A stretch of 64,000 nt of DNA from Bacteroidota bacterium (GTDB lineage Bacteria > Bacteroidota > Bacteroidia > 2-12-FULL-35-15): positions 40,448 through 104,447 of the forward strand of contig CANJPX010000004.1 in assembly GCA_947476185.1 (NCBI GenBank), given 5' to 3'. The notes beneath the pieces are model-generated. The model was given only the letters and a program-made list of their open reading frames with translations. It did not search any database and was not told where the DNA came from. The position numbers and the translations under genes were made by a program. Positions 45,243-54,061 of the stretch are shown in pieces (the stretch's first letter is position 1; every line of letters begins with the position of its first letter).

Positions 45243-46151
45243 TTATTTAGTTAAATGTTTAAAAACATCCTCTAATCGTTGTTCTTCTTTGTGGAGTGTT
45301 AGTACCTCTAATCCATTTTGAACCGCGAATTGGAAAATATCTGAACGGATATCTTTATCTGTAATAGCCTCAATCTGCCAGGTGTTTCCTTTTGTGTTTT
45401 TTGCGTCAAACACACCGGATATATTTTTCAAAGAATTGCGAGAGGTTTCTTTATCAAACTCTACAGTGATTAATTGTTTCTTTTGTGTTTGTGAATTTTG
45501 AAGAACGGAGGTAAGGTCATTGGCGACTATTAATCCGTTATTTACAATGATCACCCTGCTGCAAACAGCTTCTACTTCCTGCATGATGTGCGTAGAAAGC
45601 ATAACGGTTTTTTGTTTTCCGACTTGTATAATCAAGTTGCGGATCTCTTCCAATTGATTCGGGTCCAAACCGGTTGTAGGCTCATCTAATATTAAAACTT
45701 TCGGGTCGTGTATCAATGCCTGGGCCAACCCAACACGTTGTCTATATCCTTTTGAAAGTGCACCTATCTTCTTTTTCTGTTCTATTTGTAAACCTGTCAT
45801 CTCGATCATTTCGGCAATGCGGGACTTTACATTCTTTAAGTGGTGCAGTCCGGCAATGAATTCGAGGTATTCCTTAACGTACATTTCCAGATACAAAGGG
45901 TTGTGCTCAGGAAGATAGCCAACGTTCTTGCGAACATCCAGACTTTGCTCACTGACATCAAATCCACATACAGAAGCTGTTCCTGAGGTTTGAGGTATGA
46001 AACAAGTAAGGATCTTCATCATTGTCGATTTACCTGCACCATTTGGCCCGAGAAATCCAACCACTTCGCCTGTTTTTACTTCAAATGAAACATCGCTCAA
46101 CGCATTTTGCTCACCGTATGTTTTTGTTATGTTGTTTACTATTATTGACAT
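45243..46151 (-). CDS. gldA: GldA-type ABC transporter ATP-binding protein
   Basis: The 302-residue protein has Walker A GPNGAGKST (about 35-43), signature LSKGYRQRVGLAQAL, Walker B VLILDEPTTGLD and switch H (STHIMQEVEAV), with a C-terminal extension of about 85 residues. The sequence MSIIVNNITKTYGEQNALSDVSFEV and VGYLPEHNPLYLEMYV is the GldA pattern. In Flavobacterium GldA works with the membrane proteins GldF and GldG and is linked to gliding. Neither partner lies in this window, so they must be elsewhere. Confidence 0.9.
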   Translation of the reverse strand: MSIIVNNITKTYGEQNALSDVSFEVKTGEVVGFLGPNGAGKSTMMKILTCFIPQTSGTASVCGFDVSEQSLDVRKNVGYLPEHNPLYLEMYVKEYLEFIAGLHHLKNVKSRIAEMIEMTGLQIEQKKKIGALSKGYRQRVGLAQALIHDPKVLILDEPTTGLDPNQLEEIRNLIIQVGKQKTVMLSTHIMQEVEAVCSRVIIVNNGLIVANDLTSVLQNSQTQKKQLITVEFDKETSRNSLKNISGVFDAKNTKGNTWQIEAITDKDIRSDIFQFAVQNGLEVLTLHKEEQRLEDVFKHLTK

Positions 46152-46164
46152 CTTCTGAATTGCT

Positions 46165-46240
46165 GAATTAGTATGTTGGAAAATTAGAGATTTAAAATTA
46201 GATAAATAGAAATATGAATGTTCAAATTCTCTAATTCATT
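46165..46240. repeat. degenerate AATTAGA / AATTTGAA low-complexity tract
   Basis: The gap between gldA and rsgA contains several copies of near-repeats such as GAATTAGTATG, AAATTAGAGATTT, AAATTAGATAAAT and TTCAAATTCTCTAATTCA. Tracts of this type recur between Bacteroidota genes. They make a false open frame (46184-46411, minus) and probably do not code. Confidence 0.4.
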
Positions 46241-46328
46241 ACTTATTGATTTCTCCGATTTTTTCTGCCACAAAGCTAATTCTTTTTGATAAATTTGAAG
46301 CTCAAAAAATGTTAAACGGTAAAATCTA

Positions 46329-47258
46329 ATGAAGGGTGTAGTTATTAAGTCGACAGGTAGTTGGTATACTGTTTTATCGGAAGAGAAAACGGTGATCGAA
46401 TGCCGCATCAAAGGCTTGTTTCGTATTAAAGGTATTAAAACTACAAATCCTATTGCTGTTGGTGACCAAGTGGAGTTTGAAATGGAAGTTGATGGAAGAG
46501 GTGTTATCCATGCAATAGCAGACCGTAAAAATTACATCATCCGCAGATCCATTAATTTATCCAAACAGTCACATATAATTGCTGCAAATATTGATCAGGC
46601 TTTGCTGATCGTAACCTTAGCATCTCCCCGTACATCGGCTGGTTTTATTGACCGTTTCTTGCTTACTGCTGAAGCCTACCACATTCCCACAATTCTTATT
46701 TTTAATAAAGTGGATCTGTTTGAAAGTGATGAATCGATGAGCGGGTTAAACGATTTTATCGATGTTTATGAACGTATCGGATATAAGTGCTATAAAGTTT
46801 CTGCAACAAAAAATACGGATGTTGATTTATTGAGACAGTTAACAAAGGGTAAAACTTCAATGATAGCAGGACATTCAGGAGTAGGAAAGTCAACATTGGT
46901 AAATGCTATGGATGGGAAATTAGATATACGTGTTGGCGAAATTTCAGACGTTCACTTTAAAGGAAAACATACAACAACCTTCGCAGAAATGCATTCTTTG
47001 AGTTATGGTGGATTTATAATAGATACACCGGGAATAAAAGAATTAGGGCTTGTAGACATGGGAAAGGAAGAAATATCGGATTATTTTCCTGAGATGCGTG
47101 CTTTGCGGAATAATTGCAAGTTTAATAATTGTTTGCATTTGAACGAGCCCAAATGCGCTATTATAGAAGCTGTTGGAAAGGGAGAAATAGCTCCTTCTCG
47201 ATATAGCAGTTATGTGGGGATCTTAAGTGGAGAAGAATTAGATATTTCCTATGACTAG
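46329..47258 (+). CDS. rsgA: small ribosomal subunit biogenesis GTPase RsgA
   Basis: RsgA checks and releases late 30S particles. The 309-residue protein has an N-terminal OB fold (GVVIKSTGSWYTVLSE), a circularly permuted GTPase in the order G4 (FNKVD), G5, G1 (GHSGVGKST starting at residue 181), G2/G3 (FKGKHTTTFAEMH, DTPGIKELG), and a C-terminal zinc knuckle (NCKFNNCLHLNEPKCAI). Start at 46329 is the only good ATG. Divergent from gldA. Confidence 0.96.
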   Translation: MKGVVIKSTGSWYTVLSEEKTVIECRIKGLFRIKGIKTTNPIAVGDQVEFEMEVDGRGVIHAIADRKNYIIRRSINLSKQSHIIAANIDQALLIVTLASPRTSAGFIDRFLLTAEAYHIPTILIFNKVDLFESDESMSGLNDFIDVYERIGYKCYKVSATKNTDVDLLRQLTKGKTSMIAGHSGVGKSTLVNAMDGKLDIRVGEISDVHFKGKHTTTFAEMHSLSYGGFIIDTPGIKELGLVDMGKEEISDYFPEMRALRNNCKFNNCLHLNEPKCAIIEAVGKGEIAPSRYSSYVGILSGEELDISYD

Positions 47259-47352
47259 TTTTCTCTTTTAATAATATAGATAAAATTGAAAACTGGGAAG
47301 CGATCGTTTTCCCTAATAGGTCTCAACGAAATCTATTTTAATTTTTATTTTA

Positions 47353-47805
47353 ATGAAAGTAGTTATTCAACGTGTTACTGAAGCATCTGTTACTATTGAT
47401 GGGAAATTAAAAAGTTCTATTAAGGCAGGATTACTTGTTTTGTTAGGTATTGAAAATGAAGATACTTTTGATGATATTGAATGGCTTACCTCAAAAATTA
47501 TTAATCTTAGAATATTCAATGACCCTGATGGAGTGATGAATTTGTCATTGAAAGATATGAATGCGGATCTTATTCTTGTTTCACAATTTACCCTGCATGC
47601 ATCTACAAAAAAAGGAAACCGGCCTTCTTATATTAAAGCTGCAAAACCTGAGATCGCCATTCCGATGTATGAAAAAATGATCGTTCAATTGCAGAAGGAG
47701 TTTGGGAAGCCTATTCAAACAGGGGTTTTTGGTGCGGATATGAAAGTGAGTTTGTTGAATGATGGACCTGTGACAATCATTATTGACAGTAGAAACAGAG
47801 AGTAG
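47353..47805 (+). CDS. dtd: D-aminoacyl-tRNA deacylase
   Basis: Dtd removes D-amino acids and glycine mistakenly attached to tRNA. The 150-residue product shows MKVVIQRVTEASVTIDGK, GLLVLLGIENEDT and both active-site motifs, VSQFTLHASTKKGNRPSY (SQFTL) and LLNDGPVTIIID (GP at the cross-subunit proofreading site). Length is exactly typical. It follows rsgA by 94 bases. Confidence 0.97.
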   Translation: MKVVIQRVTEASVTIDGKLKSSIKAGLLVLLGIENEDTFDDIEWLTSKIINLRIFNDPDGVMNLSLKDMNADLILVSQFTLHASTKKGNRPSYIKAAKPEIAIPMYEKMIVQLQKEFGKPIQTGVFGADMKVSLLNDGPVTIIIDSRNRE

Positions 47806-47871
47806 ACAATTGTATCAGAAAGCAATTTTTTAATTCCTGGCAATTTGTTTCAATAGAAAATTGCGTTTGTT

Positions 47872-49113
47872 TTACTCAAATCTCAATGCGTCGATAGGGT
47901 CAAGTTTAGATGCTTTTATAGCAGGATAGATCCCCGCAATGGTTCCAACAATTAAACAAAGTACGATACTCATAATGATCCAAAACCATGGAATTATGAA
48001 GCTGATGTCGAACATGAAAGCGATCACATTCCCTAAAATAATACCAAGCAAAGTGCCTGCAAAACCACCCATTTGGCAGATCACAAGTGCTTCCACCAAA
48101 AACTGACTTCTGATTATTTTTTTCGTTGCGCCAACAGCTTTTCTAATGCCTATTTCGCGGGTTCTTTCAGAGACTGAAACCAACATGATATTCATTAAAC
48201 CAATAGCAGCTCCCAGCAGAGTAATAACTCCGATGATAGTGGCACCCATGGTTACTTTTTGCATATTCTCAATTAACAGGTTCGCCAAATTATCGCTCTT
48301 TGTGATCTCAAAAGTGTTTTCTTCTCCTGCACTTAATTTCCTGATCACTCTGAATGTGCCGGTTGCCTCTCCAATTGCTGCATCCATGAGTTGTGAATTG
48401 TTACACATTACATTTATAGTAAAAGTCATATTCGGACGAGAAAAATATTGACGAACATTACTTAATGGTAAAATAGCCACTTTGTCTCCCCCAAAACCGG
48501 AGCTATTTCCCTTTGATTTTAAAATGCCAATAATTCTGTATTTCCCACTTCCGATGGTTATTATTTTATCGATAGGGTCTTGTTTTTTTGCAAATAATGC
48601 ATCAATTACCTCTTTTCCTAATATCACAACATGGTTTCCAAATAAAATTTCCTGTGAAGAAAAGTTTCTGCCTTTTTCTAATTCATAGCCGGAAGTAGCC
48701 ATATAATTTTCGTCCCCGCCAAAAACCCGGATATTTGGATTTGTCTTTTTTGATTCGAATTTAAGAGTGGAGGCTCCGGATGCAAATGTAGATACCGATG
48801 GTTTTGCCGGGAAATTATAAGCGTTACTGAAATCAATCGCTTCCTGATATGTGATACTTCTGAAGGCTTTGGGCTTTTTACCATCTCTGCCAATTCGAAC
48901 TGTCATTTCCCGGTTACGAATCGTGAAAGTATTGGCTCCCATATTAGTGAAATTACTGTTGATGGATGATTTTAGAGCATCAATGGAAGTGAGGGTTCCC
49001 ACCAGAGAAGTTATTCCTATTGTAATGATAAAAACCGTGAGAATAGTGCGTAATAACTGGCTTCTGATCGCTCGCAATGATATTTTAATATTCTCTCTTA
49101 ATACAGAAGCCAT
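47872..49113 (-). CDS. ABC transporter permease, MacB/FtsX type
   Basis: The 413-residue protein has an N-terminal membrane helix (about 17-40), a periplasmic MacB-like domain of about 240 residues, and three C-terminal helices (about 285-310, 340-365, 375-400) of the FtsX domain. It contains VSERTREIGIRKAVGATKKIIRSQFLVEALVI, the coupling-helix motif, and ends GIYPAIKASKLDPIDALRFE. These permeases drive mechanical work or export across the outer membrane, with a separate ATPase that is not encoded next to it. Substrate unknown. Confidence 0.93.
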   Translation of the reverse strand: MASVLRENIKISLRAIRSQLLRTILTVFIITIGITSLVGTLTSIDALKSSINSNFTNMGANTFTIRNREMTVRIGRDGKKPKAFRSITYQEAIDFSNAYNFPAKPSVSTFASGASTLKFESKKTNPNIRVFGGDENYMATSGYELEKGRNFSSQEILFGNHVVILGKEVIDALFAKKQDPIDKIITIGSGKYRIIGILKSKGNSSGFGGDKVAILPLSNVRQYFSRPNMTFTINVMCNNSQLMDAAIGEATGTFRVIRKLSAGEENTFEITKSDNLANLLIENMQKVTMGATIIGVITLLGAAIGLMNIMLVSVSERTREIGIRKAVGATKKIIRSQFLVEALVICQMGGFAGTLLGIILGNVIAFMFDISFIIPWFWIIMSIVLCLIVGTIAGIYPAIKASKLDPIDALRFE

Positions 49114-49264
49114 TTTTTACTTTTAGGAACTTCAAAATTAGTAATAAATTGGAATGGACTTGAGATAATGACTAGGTTTGTAAAAGTTTAAAATATTATA
49201 GACTAAAATAGCCCTTAGATTGCAACAAAAACGTATATTTATGCCGTTCTTTAAAAATTAAACA

Positions 49265-50143
49265 ATGATGTCAAAAAATTACCAATTTTTGAGCGTTGCC
49301 GTTCTAGTAGCCATTATCTTAGCTTTTTCTTCTGCTAGTTTTGCTCAGGGAGCAAAAAAGCCTGCGGTTGCGACAAAATCCGCTTCGTCAAAAGGTGCTG
49401 CAAAAGGTACTCTTGCAGCTGATATGGACTGTATTGTAAAACTAAATGGGGGCGCAAAATTAATTAGCTTAAAAGCGTATACTCCAATGGAAGTAGTTCT
49501 GAAGGTTGGTGATAACAGCATTGAAGCGACATCCATGGACAAAAAATCTACCTACAGAAATACGGTCATTGGGAAATTAGGAGAAACTGTAATTGTCGAG
49601 ATTTCATTTTTTGATGACAGTAAGTTTTTGGATTATATAAAATCAGGAAACGTTAATATGGCGGAAGAAGCCATTAAGAAAAATCCCGGCTTGGCAACCA
49701 ATGCAGATGGCTTGTTGATCACTTCGCCTTTACAAATCGCCATTGAAAATTCACAGGTTGAAATGGTAGATTATTTAATGAAAAAAGGAGCAAGCTTTTT
49801 GAAGCCGGAAAATATCTATCCGTTACATTTAGCAATAAAATATGCTTCTACTGCAAAACCCTCTAAAGATAAGGCTGCCCCTGATAAACAATTGGTTGAT
49901 CTATTTTTATCAAAAGGTTGCAAGATTACAGATAAGGATGATGGAGGAAACACGCCTTTGCATTGTGCTGTAAGAGCAGGAAAGATGGATATGGTCGTGA
50001 TGTTAATAAAGATGGGTGCAAATGTGAATGTCAAAAATGATTTTGATCAAACGCCTATGAAAATAGCTGAAGATAAAGGATTGATCTCAATTATCAGTTT
50101 TTTAGCTGCAAATGGAGCTATTCCAGAGAAAAAACCTGAGTAA
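49265..50143 (+). CDS. exported ankyrin-repeat protein
   Basis: The 292-residue product has a signal peptide (FLSVAVLVAIILAFSSASFAQ), a small beta-rich part (about 40-115), and ankyrin repeats: one at about 155-185 (LLITSPLQIAIENSQVEMVDYLMKKGASF), one with a long insert at about 190-220, and clear ones at 229-260 (GGNTPLHCAVRAGKMDMVVMLIKMGANVN) and 262-290. Ankyrin repeats bind other proteins. It is probably periplasmic. It precedes aconitase by 49 bases on the same strand. Confidence 0.82.
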   Translation: MMSKNYQFLSVAVLVAIILAFSSASFAQGAKKPAVATKSASSKGAAKGTLAADMDCIVKLNGGAKLISLKAYTPMEVVLKVGDNSIEATSMDKKSTYRNTVIGKLGETVIVEISFFDDSKFLDYIKSGNVNMAEEAIKKNPGLATNADGLLITSPLQIAIENSQVEMVDYLMKKGASFLKPENIYPLHLAIKYASTAKPSKDKAAPDKQLVDLFLSKGCKITDKDDGGNTPLHCAVRAGKMDMVVMLIKMGANVNVKNDFDQTPMKIAEDKGLISIISFLAANGAIPEKKPE

Positions 50144-50192
50144 ATAAATGTTCTCTAAAAAATAAATAGTTAACAAAAAATTAAAAAAGATT

Positions 50193-52460
50193 ATGGCTTT
50201 CGATATTGAAATGATTAAGGCGCTTTACGAAAAAATGCCTTCTAAAGTTGAGGCAGCCCGTAAATTGATTGGCCGTCCGCTTACATTAACTGAAAAAATT
50301 CTTTATTCGCATTTACACGCAGACCAAAAATCGGAAAATTTTCAAAGAGGAAAATCATATGTTGATTTTGCTCCGGATAGAGTTGCAATGCAAGATGCAA
50401 CGGCTCAGATGGCCTTGTTGCAGTTCATGCAATCTGGTCGTCCAAAGGTAGCAGTGCCTTCTACTGTGCATTGTGATCACTTAATAACTGCAAAAGAAGG
50501 AGCTTCAACTGATCTTGCTTTTGCAACAAAAGAAAGTAAAGAAGTGTTTGATTTCTTAGGTTCTGTTTCAAATAAATATGGTATCGGTTTTTGGAAACCG
50601 GGAGCCGGAATTATTCATCAGGTAGTATTAGAAAATTATGCTTTTCCGGGTGGAATGATGATAGGTACCGACTCGCATACTGTAAATGCAGGAGGTCTGG
50701 GGATGATAGCCATTGGTGTTGGTGGTGCAGATGCTTGTGATGTGATGGCTGGTTTGGCTTGGGAATTAAAAATGCCGAAATTGATCGGTATAAAATTGAC
50801 TGGTAAGTTAAATGGCTGGACAGCTCCAAAAGATGTGATATTGAAAGTTGCCGGGATCTTAACTGTTAAAGGTGGAACGGATGCCGTAGTTGAATATTTT
50901 GGTGAAGGCGCTACTTCAATGAGTTGTACTGGAAAAGGTACAATTTGTAATATGGGTGCCGAAATTGGTGCAACTACTTCTACTTTTGGTTATGATGCTT
51001 CAATGGAACGTTACCTGAAAGCTACCGGAAGAGCTGATGTTGCAGAGCTTGCAAATAAAGTAAAAGAACATTTAACAGCTGATGCTGAGGTGTACGCAAA
51101 TCCTTCCAACTATTTTGATCAGGTTTTCGAGATTGACTTATCTACCTTGGAGCCGCATGTTAACGGGCCTTTCACTCCTGACTTGGCAACACCAATTTCT
51201 AAATTAAAAGACGAAGCAATAAAAAATGGCTGGCCATTAAAGATCTCAGTTGGTCTATTGGGCTCTTGTACTAACTCTTCTTACGAAGATATTTCGCGTG
51301 CTGTTAGCGTTGCAAAACAAGTTTCAACAAAAAATTTAAAATCGAAATCTGAATATTTAATTAACCCGGGTTCGGAGCAGATCCGTTACACCATCAAGCG
51401 TGATGGTTTCCTTGATGTGTTTGATAAAATTGGAGCAAAAGTATTTACAAATGCGTGTGGACCTTGTATCGGAATGTGGGATAGAATGGGGGCTGAGAAA
51501 CAAGAGAAGAATACAATAATTCATTCTTTCAATAGGAATTTTGCAAAACGCGCGGATGGAAATCCAAACACTTATGCATTTGTCGCATCTCCGGAAATTG
51601 TTACAGCAATGGCTATTGCAGGTGACCTTACATTTAATCCGCTTACGGATTTTTTAACAAACGAAAAGGGGGAGAAAGTAAAATTAGATCCTCCTGCTGG
51701 AGATGAATTACCAACAAAAGGGTTTGCTGTTGAAGATGCCGGTTACCAAGCTCCTGCTGCTGATGGAAGTAAAGTGTCCATCGTGGTTTCTCCTTCATCT
51801 AGTCGTTTACAATTATTAGATCCATTCACTGCATGGGAAGGTGTAGATCTTACTGGATTGAAATTGCTGATTAAAGCAAAAGGAAAATGCACAACAGATC
51901 ATATTTCAATGGCTGGTCCTTGGTTAAAGTTTCGCGGGCATTTAGATAACATTTCAAATAATATGTTGATCGGTGCTGTGAATTTCTTTAATGAAAAAAC
52001 GGATAATGTAAAAAATCAGTTGACAGGAACATATGATGCTGTGCCAAAAGTTCAACGTGATTACAAAGCGAAAAATATTGGTTCAATTGTAGTTGGTGAT
52101 GAAAATTATGGAGAAGGTTCATCCCGCGAACATGCTGCTATGGAGCCTCGTCACTTGGGCGTTCGTGCTGTTTTAGTAAAATCTTTTGCCCGTATCCATG
52201 AAACAAATTTGAAGAAACAAGGAATGTTAGGATTAACATTCGCTGATAAATCGGATTATGACAAGATCAAGGAAGACGATACAATCGATATCATCGGATT
52301 AACATCCTTTACTCCAAACACGCCATTGACAGTTGTTCTGAATCATGCTGACGGAAGTCGTGATTCGATCAAAGCTAATCATACATACAACGAACAACAA
52401 ATAGAATGGTTTAAAGCTGGCGGAGCTCTTAATATTATTAGAGCAAATGTGAAAGCATAA
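50193..52460 (+). CDS. acn: aconitate hydratase, mitochondrial-like AcnA type
   Basis: Aconitase interconverts citrate and isocitrate in the TCA cycle using a [4Fe-4S] cluster. The 755-residue product has the cluster ligands C359 ([12 protein letters not shown]), C422 and C425 ([11 protein letters not shown]), with the same spacing as C385/C448/C451 of the mitochondrial enzyme. Other motifs: [37 protein letters not shown] and, in the swivelling domain, [22 protein letters not shown]. The start [16 protein letters not shown] is typical for Bacteroidota. A strong terminator follows. Confidence 0.96.
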   Translation: MAFDIEMIKALYEKMPSKVEAARKLIGRPLTLTEKILYSHLHADQKSENFQRGKSYVDFAPDRVAMQDATAQMALLQFMQSGRPKVAVPSTVHCDHLITAKEGASTDLAFATKESKEVFDFLGSVSNKYGIGFWKPGAGIIHQVVLENYAFPGGMMIGTDSHTVNAGGLGMIAIGVGGADACDVMAGLAWELKMPKLIGIKLTGKLNGWTAPKDVILKVAGILTVKGGTDAVVEYFGEGATSMSCTGKGTICNMGAEIGATTSTFGYDASMERYLKATGRADVAELANKVKEHLTADAEVYANPSNYFDQVFEIDLSTLEPHVNGPFTPDLATPISKLKDEAIKNGWPLKISVGLLGSCTNSSYEDISRAVSVAKQVSTKNLKSKSEYLINPGSEQIRYTIKRDGFLDVFDKIGAKVFTNACGPCIGMWDRMGAEKQEKNTIIHSFNRNFAKRADGNPNTYAFVASPEIVTAMAIAGDLTFNPLTDFLTNEKGEKVKLDPPAGDELPTKGFAVEDAGYQAPAADGSKVSIVVSPSSSRLQLLDPFTAWEGVDLTGLKLLIKAKGKCTTDHISMAGPWLKFRGHLDNISNNMLIGAVNFFNEKTDNVKNQLTGTYDAVPKVQRDYKAKNIGSIVVGDENYGEGSSREHAAMEPRHLGVRAVLVKSFARIHETNLKKQGMLGLTFADKSDYDKIKEDDTIDIIGLTSFTPNTPLTVVLNHADGSRDSIKANHTYNEQQIEWFKAGGALNIIRANVKA

Positions 52461-52487
52461 GCGAGAAGATTAAAGAATCAATTTTGA

Positions 52488-52522
52488 AAAATGCGTTACA
52501 AATTTTTGTAACGCATTTTTTT
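52488..52522. terminator. bidirectional intrinsic terminator after aconitase
   Basis: AATGCGTTACA (52491-52501) and TGTAACGCATT (52507-52517) form an 11-bp stem around AATTT, with T and A runs on the two sides. It can serve both aconitase (plus) and the DUF493 gene (minus). Confidence 0.9.
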
Positions 52523-52796
52523 ATAAGGATAGCAATCCTTCAATTCCTTCCATTTCCTTATATTTTGAAATAATAGAATTGGCATCTAGCATCACTTCTT
52601 TTATTGTGATGCTGATGTATTTTCCATTGGAGGATTCTTTTTGTGTGATGACCGCTTCATCAGAAAATTTGGATTCTACCAGAGCTATTTTTCTGTTATC
52701 AGCAGGAATAATAAATTTGAACATGTAAATGGTAGGCCATTCTTTTTCAAGAAGCAATTGTACTCGGAGTTTTTCAAATTGTTCATCTTTATTCAT
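52521..52796 (-). CDS. DUF493 family protein (YbeD-like)
   Basis: The 91-residue protein matches the small ACT-like DUF493 fold: FEKLRVQLLLEKEWPTIYMFKFIIPADNRKIALVE and later KYISITIKEVMLDANSIISKYKEMEGIEGLLSL. It is one of the usual short cytosolic regulators of unknown target. A perfect -7 element TATCTTTG lies at 52801-52808 on the minus strand, just ahead of the ATG, so the transcript leader may be very short or absent. Confidence 0.85.
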   Translation of the reverse strand: MNKDEQFEKLRVQLLLEKEWPTIYMFKFIIPADNRKIALVESKFSDEAVITQKESSNGKYISITIKEVMLDANSIISKYKEMEGIEGLLSL

Positions 52797-52850
52797 AATA
52801 CAAAGATAAGATTTTATCGCATTTTGTTATTTTTGTTTCAAATTGTACTA

Positions 52851-53057
52851 ATGGAAACATTTAAAATTAAAGGAGAATTTATTCAGCTGAACCAATTGAT
52901 AAAAGCGATGGGCTGGTGTGAAAATGGTGCCCAAGCTAATAGTTTTATTGACGAGGGGCTTGTCAAGGTAAATGGAGAAATTGAATATAGAAAACGCAAT
53001 AAATTAATCGTTGGAACTCAAATTGAATTTAATGACCAACGGGTAATAATTGAATAA
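52851..53057 (+). CDS. S4-domain RNA-binding protein (YaaA/YbcJ-like)
   Basis: The 68-residue product (ATG at 52851) is one S4 domain: FIQLNQLIKAMGWCENGAQANSFIDEGLVKVNGEIEYRKRNKLIVGTQIEF. Such stand-alone S4 proteins bind structured RNA. The much longer open frame from 52641 overlaps the DUF493 gene antisense and its extra 70 residues are not family-like, so it is rejected. A -7 element TATTTTTG lies at 52828-52835. The next gene starts three bases after the stop. Confidence 0.88.
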   Translation: METFKIKGEFIQLNQLIKAMGWCENGAQANSFIDEGLVKVNGEIEYRKRNKLIVGTQIEFNDQRVIIE

Positions 53058-53060
53058 TTA

Positions 53061-53492
53061 ATGAAAAACTATTTTTATTTACTAATTTTTTTCCTTGTAT
53101 TCTCAAACAAAAGTTTTGGCCAAAAAGAAACGCTCGATACCTCAATAAAATCAGTAGTCTTAAATGATTATGAACTTTCTGATAAACAATTTAGTGCATG
53201 GAAGATTATTCAGAATAATTGGCTTGGTGGCGATTATGAAGCCATCAAAATGGCGAATAATATAAAATTAAATTATAAAAATTGTGATGCATTTTATCTT
53301 GATTTGATTAGTAAGATCAATGCAAATGGAAAATTAGAATATTGTAAATTAGTTAATAGCAATGTGTTTGACTTGGAGCTGACAAATAAGTTTGAGCTAA
53401 GATTTGTACGGATGTTTTTTAAATTTGAATTACCACCAGATCTAAGAAATATGACATTTAAAACAAGACTCGGTAATGTGCTGAAATGTTAA
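53061..53492 (+). CDS. uncharacterised exported protein
   Basis: The 143-residue product has a signal peptide (MKNYFYLLIFFLVFSNKSFGQ). The mature part has a YDL-like helix region and two cysteines (NCDAFYLDL, LEYCKLVN) that could pair, plus a third near the C-terminus. I do not recognise a family. It follows the S4-domain gene by three bases, so it may be cotranscribed with it. It converges on the NTF2-like gene, one base apart. Confidence 0.6.
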   Translation: MKNYFYLLIFFLVFSNKSFGQKETLDTSIKSVVLNDYELSDKQFSAWKIIQNNWLGGDYEAIKMANNIKLNYKNCDAFYLDLISKINANGKLEYCKLVNSNVFDLELTNKFELRFVRMFFKFELPPDLRNMTFKTRLGNVLKC

Positions 53493-53493
53493 A

Positions 53494-53856
53494 TTATCCA
53501 TGGTAAACTCTGGAAGAAACAATTAAGCCATCTTTCACTTCTAGGACTTCCGCAACTAACATATTTTCTTCAGCATCAACTTTTCTGATATATTCCATAA
53601 ATACCCGCTCGTCATTCGCAGTTAAACTTGTTACCTGATAATTTAAGGAAGGTAACCGGTCAAATGCATCCTGCCACCATTCTCTCAAAGCATCTTTACC
53701 GCATACCAATCCGTTTGTTTCGGGTTTTCTTATTTTCAATTTCGGACTAAAATGCTTGGCATTATCATGATACAGAGCCAATAATTTTTCGAGATCGTGT
53801 GTATTAAAAGCTTCAAACCAATTAAAAGCTATTTTTTCAATTTCCTGAGATTTCAT
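53494..53856 (-). CDS. SnoaL/NTF2-like protein
   Basis: The 120-residue protein has the NTF2-like cone-fold pattern: an N-terminal helix with NWFEAFNTHDLEKLLALYHDNAKHFSP, a middle CGKDALREWWQDAFDRLPSLNYQV, and beta strands FMEYIRKVDAEENMLVAEVLEVKDGLI. Members are enzymes or ligand-binding proteins; there is no way to name the ligand here. Single gene, convergent with the preceding one. Confidence 0.85.
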   Translation of the reverse strand: MKSQEIEKIAFNWFEAFNTHDLEKLLALYHDNAKHFSPKLKIRKPETNGLVCGKDALREWWQDAFDRLPSLNYQVTSLTANDERVFMEYIRKVDAEENMLVAEVLEVKDGLIVSSRVYHG

Positions 53857-53963
53857 TTACGGTAATTAGAGCTATAAATGTACATTTTTTTTAGTGGAAA
53901 ATGAGCGAAAAATTGTTTTTAAACCCATAATAAAATCGATAGTTTTTGCTATTTTTACGAAGA

Positions 53964-54061
53964 ATGCAAAGGAGTTATACAAATTTTTCCAGAAGCAGAA
54001 AAAAACAATGAAAATATCAGGAGAATTCATTTTGAAGATCTGTAAAAAAATTTTTCCGTAA
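53964..54061 (+). promoter_or_regulatory. two overlapping short frames leading into the acylase gene
   Basis: A 15-codon frame (ATG 53964, TGA ending at 54011) overlaps by ATGA with a 17-codon frame (ATG 54008), whose TAA stop overlaps the ATG of the acylase gene (TAATG at 54059-54063). Stop-start overlaps of this kind couple translation in other bacteria. Both may be chance, but the chain is neat. Confidence 0.35.

Noticed and set aside
46184..46411. Minus-strand frame of 75 codons upstream of gldA
   Set aside because: Overlaps the rsgA start antisense and consists largely of the AATTAGA-type low-complexity tract.
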